Below the pieces are notes generated by a model. It ran no database searches, was not told where the DNA came from, and was given only the letters and a program-made list of their open reading frames with translations. Position numbers and translations under genes: made by a program. Below, one piece after another: positions 36,201 through 48,200 of a stretch of DNA of 64,000 bases. How positions within the stretch are numbered: the stretch's first letter is position 1; every line of letters begins with the position of its first letter. This DNA comes from Dastarcus helophoroides. Taxonomy: Eukaryota > Arthropoda > Insecta > Coleoptera > Bothrideridae. The stretch is from positions 17,325,164 to 17,389,163 of the forward strand of contig CM053337.1 in the NCBI GenBank assembly GCA_028583605.1, in the 5' to 3' direction.

Positions 36201-39200
36201 TGGGCTCTCCAATTTTTGATGTCAAATTTTTGTAGTTGAGTCCCCAATTTTTGAAGTTGAGGTCTCTATTTTTTGAAGTTGAAGTCTCTAATTTTTTAAA
36301 TTGAGCTCCCTAATATTTGAAATCAAATTTTTGAAGTTGAGTCTCCAATTTTTGAAGTTGACGACTCTATTTTTTGAAGTTGAAGTCTCTAATTTTTGAA
36401 TTTGAGCTCTCTAATTTTTGAAGTCAAATTTTTGAAGTTGAGTCTCCAATTTTTGAAGTTGACGACTCTATTTTTTGAAGTTGAGGTCTGTAATTTTTGA
36501 AATTGTGGGCTCTCTAATTTTGTGATTTTTTGCAGTTTCTATTACATTCTTGGCATTAGCCGGAGGGTCTTTGGCGTGGGGGATTCTAGGCGACCATCTG
36601 GGGCGAAGAAGGGCCTTGATTAGCGCTCTTTCGGTGGCCGCTTTGTTCTCAGCTGCAGCCACCGTGATGCCCACTTATGGCACATTTATGACAGCCAGGT
36701 ATACCCAAACCACTCGCACTATTATGCCTTTGAATCAGCACTAGTACTAGAAGACGTAAATGAGGATAGATGGCGATGAATCAGCTCCAAAAGCCGTTTT
36801 AATCCTAATGTCTGATTCTATTATTTCTTTGAATTATTACCAGTAGCAGAACATGTCAATGAAGATAGATAGGTGATAAACCACGACATTTCTTCCTAAA
36901 TTAGTTCCTAATTTCATTTCAGATTCGTTTTGAGTCACTACTGGTACTAGAAGATGTAAGTGAAGATAAGTGGTGATGAACCACCAAAATTCTTCCTAAA
37001 TCAGTTCCTCATTTCATTTCATATTCGTTTTGAATCACTTCCAGTACTAGTAGATGTAGATGAAGATAGATGGTGATGAACCACCAAAATTCTTCCTAAA
37101 TCAGTTCCTCATTTCATTTCATATTCGTTTTGCATCACGTCCAGTACTAGTAGATGTAGATGAAGATAGATGGTGATGAACCACCAAAATTCTTCCTAAA
37201 TACTTCCTAATTTCATTTCAGATTCATTTTGAATTGCTACTAGTACTAGAAGATTTAAGTAAAGATAGGTGGTGATTAACCACCAAATTTCTTCCAAAAT
37301 CAGTTCTTAATTCGTTTCAGATTCTGCTCCGGATTGGGGATATCGGGGGCGTTCCCTTTAAGCTTCAGTTATCTGTCGGAGACTTGCTCCAGGTCCACAC
37401 GGACGCGCTACACGGGGCTCCTACATTCGTTTTGGCCACTAGGGGCTCTCTTCATTTCGCTATTGGCCCATTTAACTTTGCCAACGAAAGGGGCCGATAT
37501 TGTGGAAGATAATCGGGAACATTGGAGCTCTTGGCATCGATTTCTTCTGCTGAGTATACTTCCTACGATTTTTTGCATAATAGGTCTTGTTTGCGCCTCG
37601 GAATCACCCAGGTATCTGTTGGAGGCATCCAGAGAGGTAGAAGCTTTGGCTGTTTATCAGAGGCTGCATAGGTTGAATAAGACGAAGACTCAGTATGGGT
37701 TGACTGAGCTGGAACTGCCCAGTAGGAGCGCCTACAGGGATAGACCTAGTAGTCCTACCAGAAACGTTTTAAGCCACGGATTTGGAACGGTAAGTATTCG
37801 TTTTCCTTAGCTTCTTTCATCATCTCCCTTCTTCCAAATCTCCTAACTCATTTTGTTTGACTTTTTTTCCAAAGTTTGACACATTAAAAACCAAAATAAT
37901 TTCAAGTTCTATCTAAAGTAACCAATTCAAGTTTGAATGTCCTTCTTTAATACTAATTTCATTTCTCAATGCAAAGTACAGTCCTCAATGCTAAGTGCAT
38001 TCCTCAATACTAAGTACATTCGTACTCATCGTCTCACCGCAGCCTTTTTCTTCTTGCAGTTTCAAGAAGCAATCCAGAGGATATCCTCGCCGACGCATTT
38101 TCGCACAACAATCCTCCTGGCGACCCTCCACTTAATCCTAGGCTTCGTGTTTATGGGTGTTTCGAATTTTTCCACTCTGCTGATAAAAGACATCAAAGAT
38201 CAGGAATACTACGCCTCTCGGCAGTACACAGATGGGAGAAAATTTCACCGGAGTCCTATTCAACAAAACGTTGGAGAATACTCAATACAAGAACACTTTG
38301 TTTAAAAACGTGACCTTCTACCACTTGAATCTGAATCATATCGAATTCGTTGAGTGTACGTTGGACGGTGTGGAATTCGTCAATGTGAAATCATCGATAA
38401 CTTACTTTGAGAATTCAACGATAAAAAATTCCAGGTGAGTCCTTCAATTTTCAATTCTAAAAGCAAATTATAATTGTTTTTTAAAATGCTGACTTTTTTC
38501 AAATTTTCTAGTATTTTCATCAACTTTTCGCGTTTTCCCCTCAAATGTTTGGCTTTTTCTCTCTCGAAATGTTGAATTTAAATTGAATTACCGAGTTTTA
38601 CCCGCAATTATTACCTAGTTGAAATTCGTAATTTCTAAAAAGGTTGAAAATTCGAAACGAAAACATTTAAGTTCTGCTTTCCTCTAATTCCCAAATAAAT
38701 TCATCCATGGCTCCAAATTCTGTCCAAATCCTGAATCATTAAAGAATTTTACGTAATATAGTAAGCTACAAGATCAAAATTCATCAAGTGATTAACTTTT
38801 GAGTGCAGACCCCCCCTAGAGTGTTCATACAATCTTGAGTCAGTTTGTTGTCTTTAGATTCATCGATACAGACTTAACGGATCACCATTTCGTCCTCTGT
38901 AATTTGGCGAACAACACGTTCATGTCTCTGGTGTCAGAGTGCACCGTCGACTTCGACTACAACATCTACCTTGACGAATTATACGATGACACTTTGGCAT
39001 GGGCCGGATCCATGTTTCCCGCCCTCCTCTTCATGGGTTTCATCCTAGAGACAGTACCAAGACCTCCAGTCATAATGATCATGCTGATACTGGTCAGTTT
39101 AACAGGAATAGGCATATTTTTCCTAACTTCCGCATTCACCGTCACCACCGTGGAGCTGATAATAAAGATCCTGCTGATGTGCGCCATCAACGCCATCACT

Positions 39201-42200
39201 ATGGTGGTCGTGGAAGGGTATCCTTGTCACTTAAGGTACGTAAGTGGGAAATGTGAGAGTCTTTAAGGGGTCCAAGTTTAGAAATCTTTTTAGAGAGTTT
39301 CCAAAGACTCTCTGTAGTCTCTAGAATCTTTATAGAGTCTCAGAGTCATTAGAGACTCTCAGAAGACGCTTCACTTTCAACTTTAGAGTATTTAGACACT
39401 CTGTAGTCTTCAGAATCTTTAGATTAGATAGTCTGTAGAGTCACTAAAGACTCTCTAAATACTCTATTGTATAAACTCTGTTTATAGTCTCTAGAAGCTT
39501 TAGAGAGTCTCTAGAGTCATTAGAAACTGTTTAAACACTCTTTAATCTCAACTTTAGAGAGTCTCTATAGTTTTTAGACTCTTTCTAGTCTCTAGAATCT
39601 TTAGAGAATTTCTAGAGTCACTAGAGACTCTTCAAACTCTCTATAAAGTTGCTTTATAGTCTCTAAAATCTTTAGAGAGTCTCTAGAAACATTAGAGACT
39701 CTCTAAAGACTCTTTAATTTCAACTTTAGAGAGTCTCTGTAGTATTTAGAATATTTGTAGTCTTTAGAATCTCTAGATAGTCTCTAAAGTCAGTAAAAGC
39801 TCTCTAAGCACTCTACAAGTTCTGTCTATAGTCTCTAGAAGCTTTAAAGAGTGTCTGGAGTCATTAGAAACTCTCCAAACACTCTTTAATCTCAACTTTA
39901 GGGATTCTCTGTAGTTTTTAGACTCCTTCTAGTCTCTAAAATCTTTCAAGAATCTCTAGAGTCGCTAGAGATTCTTTAAACACTATAAAGTTTCTTTATA
40001 GTCTCTAAAATCTTTAAAGAGTCTCTAGAAACATTAGAGACTCTCTAAAGACTCTTTACTTTCAACTTTAGAGAGTCTCTGGAGTTGTTTTATTTATTTA
40101 TTCTTGATTGAAACAGCTTTTACTATAAGCAACTTTATTATTTACTAGTTCTTTATACAATAATCTATTTATGCTTGTGACGCTATGCCGTTCTACGCGC
40201 CATCTTCTTCTTGGTGCTTGGCGCTAAATTTAAATATACAACAGGAGTACTTATACTATTTATAGTCTTTAGAATCTTTAGATAGTCTCTAGAGTCACTA
40301 GAGGCTCTCTAAACACCCTAGGAACTCTGTCTATAGTCTTTAGAAGCTTTAGAGAGTCTCCAGAGTCATTAGAGACTCTCTAAACATTCTTTAATCTCAA
40401 ATTTAGAGAATCTCTATAGTTTTAGACTCTTTCTAGTCTCTAGAATCTTTAGAGTGACTAGAAACCCTTTAAACATTCTCTGAAGCTTCTTTATAGTCTC
40501 TAGAATTTTTGGAGAGTCTTTAGAAACATTAAAGACTCTCCAAAGACTCTATACTCTCAACTTTAGAGAGTCTATAGAATATGTAGACTACTTGTAGACT
40601 TTAAAATTTTTAGCGTTTAAAGTCAGTAGAGACTCTCTAAATACTCTATAAATTCTGTCTATAGTCTCTAGAAGCTTTAGAGAGTCTTTAGAGTTATTAG
40701 AGACTCTCTAAGCATTCTTTAATTTCAACTTTAGAGAGTCTCTATAGTTTTTAGACTTTCTAGTCTTAAGAATCTCTGGAGTCACTAGAAACTGTCTAAA
40801 CACTCTATAAATATTCTTTATAGTTTCTAGAATCTTTGGACAGTCTCTAGAAACATTAGAGACTCTCTAAAGACTTTTTACTCTCAACTTTAGAAAGTCT
40901 CTAGGGTAAATACCATAGAAACTTTTTAAAGTTCAGACTATTTGTAGTCTTTAGAATCTTTAGATAGCCTCTAGAGTCACTAGAGACTCTTTAAACACTC
41001 TATAAAGTTTCTTTATAGTCTATAAAAGCTTTAGAGAGTCTCTAGAGTCATTAGAAACTGTTTAAAAACTCTTTAATCTCAAATTTAGAGAGTCTCTATA
41101 GTTTTTAAACTCTCTCTAGTCTCTAGAATCTTTAGAGTCACTAGAAACCCTTTAAATAGTCTCTAGAATCTATGGAGAGTCTCTAGAAACATTAAAAACT
41201 CTCCAAAAACTCTATACTCTCAACTTTAGAGAGTCTCTAGAGTATGTAGACTATTTGTAGTCTTTAGAATTCTTAAATAGCCTTTAAAGTCACTATAGAC
41301 TCTCTAAATACTCTATAACTTCTGTCTATGGTCTCTAGAAGCTTTAAAGAGTCTTTAGAGTTATTAGAGACTCTCTAAACATTCTTTAGTCTCAACTTTA
41401 GAGAGTCTCTATAGTTTTTAGACTTTCTAGTCTCTAGAATCTCTGTAGTCACTAGAAACTGTCTAGACACTATATAAAATTTCTTTATAGTCTCTAGAAC
41501 CTTTAGAGAGTCTCTAGAAATATTAGAGACTCTCTAAAGATTCTTTACTTTCAACTTTAGAGAGTCTCTGGAGTATTTAGTCTATTTGTAGTCTTTAGAA
41601 TCTTTAGATAGTCTCTAGAGTCGCTAAAAGCTCTCTTTAGTCTCTTTAATCTGTAAATACTTTACAAACTCTGTCTATAGTCTCTAGAAGCTTTAGAGAG
41701 TGTCTAGAGTCATTAGAGACTCTCCAAACACTCTTTAATCTCAACTTTAGTTAGTCTCTGTAGTTTTTAGACTCCTTCTAGTCTTTAGAATCTTTAGAGA
41801 ATCTCTAGAGGCACTAGAGACCCTTTAAACGCTATAAAGTTTCTTTATAGTCTCTAGAATCTTTAGAGAGTCTCTAGAAACATTAGAGACTTTCTACTTT
41901 CTAAAGATTCTTTACTTTCAACTGTAGAGGGTATTTGGATTACTTGGACTATTTGAGGTCTTTAGAATTTTTAGATAGTCTCTAGAGTCACTAGAGGCTC
42001 TCTAACAATTCTAAGAACTCTGTCTATAGTCCCTAGAAGCTTTAAAGAGTCTCCAGAGTCATAACAGGCTCTCTAAACACTCTTTAATCTTAACTTTAAG
42101 GAGTCTCTGTAGTGTTTACTCTTTTTAGTATCTAGAATCTTTAGAGAATCTCTAGAGTCACTAGAGGCTCTTTAAACACTCTATAGAGTTTCTTTATAGT

Positions 42201-45200
42201 CTCTAGAATTCTTATAGAGCCTAAAGGAACATTAGAGACTCTCTAAAGACTCTTTACTTTCAACTTTAGAAAATCTCTATAGTTTTTGAACTGTTTCTAG
42301 TATCTAGAATCTTTATAGAATCTTTAGAGTCACTAGAGATAAAGTTTCTTCATAGTCTTTAGAATCTTTAGAGTCGCTCGAAACATTAGAGACTCTCTAA
42401 ACACTTTTTAATCTCAACTTTAGAGAGTCTTTAAAGTATTTCGACTATTTTTATTCTTTAGAATCTTTAGATAGTTTCTAGAGTCACTAGAGACTTTCTA
42501 AACACTCTACAAACTCTGTCTATAGACTCTAGAAGCTTTAGAAGTCTCTACAGTCATCAGAGGCTCTCTAAACACTTTTTAATCTTAACTTTAGGGAGTC
42601 TGTAGTTTTTAGGCTCTTTTTAATTTCTAGAATTTTTAGAGAATCTCTAGAGTCACTAGAGACTCTTTAAATACTCTATAAAGTTTCTTTAGAGTCTCTA
42701 GAATTCTTAAAGAGCCTAAAAAAACATTAGAGACTCTCTAAAGACTTTACTATCAACTTTAGAAAATCTCTATAATTTTTGAACTCTTTCTAGTATCTAG
42801 AATCTTTATAGCATCTCTAGAGTCACTAGAGTCACTAGAGATAAAGTTTCTTAATAGTCTCTAGAATCTTTAGAGTCGCTCGAAACATTAGAGACTCTCT
42901 AAAAATTCTTTATTCTCAACTTTAGTGTCTCTAGAGTATTTAGACTATTTGTAGTCTTTAAAATTTGTCGATAGTCTCTAGAGTCACTAGAGACTCTCTA
43001 AACACTCTACAAATTGTGTCTATAGTCTCTAGAAGCTTTACTGAATCTCTAGAGTCATCAGAGACTCTCTAAACACTCTTTATTCTCAAGTTTGGAGAGT
43101 CTCTGTAGTTTTTAAACTCTTTCTAGTTTCTAGAATCCTTAGAGAATCTCTAGAGTCACTAAAGACTCTTTAAACACTCTATAAAGTTTCTTTATGATCT
43201 TTAGAATCTTTAGAGAGCTCCTAGAAACATTAAAGACTCTTTAAACACTCTTTACTCTCAATTTTAGAGAGTCTCTGCAGTTTTTAGACTGTTTCTAGTT
43301 TCTATAATCCTTAGAGAATCTCTAGAGTCACTAAAGAATCTTTAAATACTCTATAAAGTTTCTTTATAGTCTCTAGTATCTTTAGAGAGTCTCTAGAAAC
43401 ATTAAAGATTCTCTAAACACTCTTTACTCTCAACTTTAGAGAATTTCTAGAGTATTTAAGCTATTTGTAGTTTTTAAAATCTTTAGATAGTCTCTAGAGT
43501 CACAAGAGATTCTCTAAACCCTCTATGAACTCTGTCTATAGTCTCTAGAAGCTTTACAAAGTCTCTAGAGTCATCAGAGATTCTCTAAACACTCTTTACG
43601 CTTAACTTTAGAGAGTCTTTGCAGTTTTTATACTCTTTCTAGTGTCTAGAATCCTTAGAGAATCTCTAGAGTTACTAGAGACTCTTTAAATACTCTTTAA
43701 AGTTTTTTCATGGTCTCTAATATCTTTAGAGAGTTTCTAGAAACAGAAGAGCACCTCTAAGAACCCTTTACTCTTAACTTTAGAGAATCTCTAGAGTCAC
43801 TAGAGACTCTTTAAATACTACAAAGTTTCTTTATAGTCTCTAGAATCTTTAGAGAGTCTCTAGAAACATTAAAGGTTCTCTAAAGACTCTTTATTTTCAA
43901 CTTTAAAGAGTCTCTGGATTACTTTGACTATTTGTAGTCTTTAATATCTTTAAATAGTATCTAGAATCACTAGATACTCTTTAAATACTTTATGAACTCT
44001 CTCTATAGTCTCTAGAAGCTTTACAGAGTCTCTAGAGTCATCAGAGACTCTCTAAACACTCTTTACTCTCAACTTTAGAGAGTCTCTGTAGTTTTTAGAC
44101 ACTTTCTAGTTTCTAAAATCCTTAGAGAATCTCTAGAGTCACTAAAGACTCTTTATGGTTTCTAGAATCTTTAGAGAGCCTCTAGAAACATTCAAGATTC
44201 TCTAAAGACTCTCTAAAGACTCTTTACTCTTAACTTTGGAGAGTGTCTAGAGTATTTAGACTATTTGTAATCTTTAGAACCTTTAAATAGCCTCTAGAGT
44301 CACCAGAAATTCTCTAAATACTCTATAAACTCTGTCTATAGTCTCTAGAAGCTTTAGAGAGTCTCTAGGGTCATTAGAGACTATTTCTAGTCTCTAGAAT
44401 CTTTAGAGAATTTCTAGAGTAACTAGAGACTCTTTAAACATTCTATAAAGTTTCTGTATAGTCTTTAGAAACTTTAGAGAATCTCTAGAGTCACTAGAGA
44501 CCCTTTAAGCACTCTATAAAGTTTTGTATAGTCTCTAGAATCTTTAGAGAATCTCTAGAGTTACTAGAGACTCTTTAAGCATTCTATAAAGTTTCTTTAT
44601 AGTCTCTAGAATATTTAGAGAGTCTCTACAATCATTAGAAACTCTCAATCTTAGAGAATCTTTAGTTTTTAGATTTTCTTTAGTCTCTAGAATCTTAGAA
44701 GAGTTACTAAAGACTCTAGTAACTCCCTTTAGTTTCTAGAATTTTTAAAGAGTTTCTCGAGTCATTAAATACTCTTTAAAGACTCTTTACTTTCAACTTT
44801 AGGGAGTCTCTATAGTTTTTATATTCCCTGTCTAGTCTCTAGAATCTTCAGAGAATTTCTAGAACCACTAGAGACCCTATAAATACTCTAGAGATTCTCT
44901 CTAGTCTCGAGAATTTTTAGACTCTCTAAACACTCTTTACTCTTAATTTTAGAGAAATTCTACAGTTTTTAGACTCTCTCTATCCTTTAGAATCTTTAGA
45001 GAGTCTTCATGGTCCCTAGAGACTCTGTAAACTCTCTATATAAACTCTCTCTATAGTTTCTAGAATCTTTAGAGGGTCTCAGAGCCATTAGAGACTCTTT
45101 AAACACTCTATAAAGTTTTTTATAGTCTTTAAAATCTTTAAATAGTTTCTAGAATCATTAGAGACTCTCTAAAGACTCTTTACTTTCAACTTTAGAGAAT

Positions 45201-48200
45201 CTCTATAAGTTTTAAACTCTCTCTAGTCTCTAGAATCTTTAGAGAGTTTCTAGAACCACTAGAGATTCTCTAAAGATTCTAGAGTATCTCTCTAATCTCT
45301 AGAACCTTTAGAGAGTCTCTAATGACTCTATACATACTCTCTCTATAGACTCTAGAATCTTAAGAGGGTCATTAGAAACTCTCTAAAGACTTTAAAGACT
45401 TTAGAGAAAGACTTTAGAGAAAGACTTTAAAGAGTTTCTCTAGTCTCTGGAATCTTTAAAGTGTCTGAGAGTTATTAGAAACTCTCTAAAGAATATTCAT
45501 TCTCAATTTTAGAGTCTCTAGAGTATTTAGACTCCCTGTAGTCTTAAAAATCTTTAGAGAGTTGCTAGAACCACTAAATATTCTCTAAAGACTCTAGAGA
45601 CTCTCTTAAGTCTCTAGAATTTTTGGAGTCTCTCTAAAGACTCTTTACTCTTAACTTTGGAGAGTGTCTAGAGTATTTAGACTATTTGTAGTCTTTAGAA
45701 TCTTTAGATAGACTCTAGAGCCACTAGAAATTCTTTAAATACGCTTTGAACTCTGTCTATAGTCTCTAGGGTCATTAAAGACTATTTCTAGTCTCTAGAA
45801 TCTTTAGAGAATTTCTAGAGTCACTAGAGACTCTTTAAACACTCTATTAGTTTCTGTATAGACTCTAGAACCTTTAGACAATGTCTAGAGTCATTAGAGA
45901 TTCTTTAAGCATTCTATAAAGTTTCATTGTAATCTCTAGAATCTTAAGAGCCTCTACAATCATTAGAGACTCTCATTCTTACAGAATCTTTAGTTTTTAT
46001 ATTTTCTCTAGTCTCTAGAATCTTAGAGGAGTCACTAAAGACTCTAGTAACTCCCTTTAGTCTCTAGAATTTTTAAAGAGTTTCTAGGGTCATTAGATAC
46101 TCTTTAAAGAATCTTTACTTTCAACTTTAGAAAGTCTCTATAGTTTTTACACTCTCTCTCTCTCTCTCTAGTCTCTAAAATTTTCAGAGAATTTCTAGAA
46201 CCACTAGAGACCCTCTAAAAACTTTAGAGATTCTCTCTAGTCTCTAGAATTTCTAGACTCTCTTAAGACTCGTTACTCTTAATTTTAGAGAAATTCTACA
46301 GTTTGTAGACTCTCTCTATCCTTTAGAATCTTTAGAGAGTCTCCAGGGTCATTAGAGACTCTGTAAACTCTCTATATAAACTTGCTCTATAGTTTCAAGA
46401 ATCTTTAGAGGGTTTCAGAGCCATTAGAGACGCTCTAAACACTCTATAACCTTTTTTTATAGTCTTATAGTCTTTAGAATCTTTAGAGAGTTTCTAGAAT
46501 CATTAGATACTCTCTAAAGACTCTTTGCTTTCAACTTTAGAGAGTCTATAGTTTTTAAATTCCCTCTAGTCTCTAAAATCTTTAGAGAGCTTCTAGAATC
46601 ACTAGAGATCCTCAAAAGACTCTAGAGTTTCTCTGTAATCTCTAGAACCTTTAGGTTCATAGGTCATAGTTCATAGGTCATTAGAGACTCTCTAAACACT
46701 CTACATATACTCTCTCTATAGTATCTAGAACCTTAAGAGGGTCGTTAGAAACTCTTCAAAGACTTTAAAGACTTCCTCTAGTCTTTAGAATCTTTAGAGG
46801 GTCTCAGAGTCATTAGAAACTCTCTAAAGAATATTCACTCTAAATTTTAGAGTCTTTGTAGTTTTTAAAATCTTTAGAGCGTTTCTAGAACCACTAAAGA
46901 TCCTCTAAAGACTCTAGAGACTCTCTTAAGTCTCTAGAATTTTTAAAGTCTCTCTAAAGACTCTTTATTTTTAACTTTGGAGAGTGTCTAGAGTATTTAG
47001 ACTATTTGTAGTCTTTAGAATCTTTATGTAGACTCTAGAGTCACTAGAAATTCTCTAAATACTCTATGAACTCTATCTATAGTCTCTAGAAGCTTTAGAG
47101 AGTCTCTAGGGTCATTAGAGATTATTTCTAGTCTCTAGAATCTTTAGAGAATTTCTAGAGTCACTAGAGACTCTTTAAACACTTTATAAAGTTTCTGTAT
47201 AGATTCTAGAATCTTTAGGGAATTTCTAGAGTCACTAGAGACTCTTTAAGCGTTCTATAAAGTTTCTTTGTAGTCTCTAGAATCTTTAGAGAGTCTCCGG
47301 GGTCACTAGAGACTCTATAAACTCTCTATATAAACTCTCTCTATAGTTTCTATTAGGGACTCTCTAAACACTCTATAATTTTTTTTACAGTCTTTAGAAT
47401 CTTTAGAGAGTTTCTAGAATCATTAGAGACTCTCTAAACACTCTTTACTTTAAGGAGTCTCTATAGTTTTTAAACTCTTTCTAGTCTCTAGAATCTTTAG
47501 AGAGCTTCTAGAACCACTAGAGATCCTCTAAAGACTCTAGAGACTCTCTCTAATCTCTAGAACACTTAGAGAGTCTCTAGAGTCATTAGAGACTCTCTAA
47601 ACACTCTATATATACTCTCTCTATAGTCTCTAGAATATTAAGAGGGTCGTTAGAAACTCTCTAAAGACTTAAAAAACTTCCTCTAGTCTCTAGAATCTTT
47701 AGAGGGTCTCAGAGTCATTAGAAACTCTCTAAAGAATATTCACTCTCAATTTTAGAGTCTCTAGAGTATTTAGACTCTCTGCAGTCTTTAAAATCTTAAG
47801 AGAGTTTCTAGAACCACTAAGGATCCTCTAAAGACTCTCTTAAGTCTCTAGAATCTTTAGAGTCTCTCTAAAGACTCTTTACTCTTAATTTTAGAGAAAT
47901 TCTACAATTTTTAGACTTTAGTCTCTAGAATCTTTAGAGAGTCGCGAGTCTCTAGAATCACTAAAAATTCTCTAAACACTTTACATAAATCCTCTCTATA
48001 GTCTCTAGAATCTTTAAAGGGTCATTAGAGACTCTCTAAAAACTTTAGAGACTGCCTCTAGTCTCTAGAATCTTTAGAAAGTCTCTAATAATTAGAGACT
48101 CTCTGAAGACTCTTTATTCTCAACTCAAGAGATACTTTATAGTTTTTAGACTCCCTCTAGTCTCTAAAATCTTTAGAGAGTCTTTAGAGTCACTAAAGAC

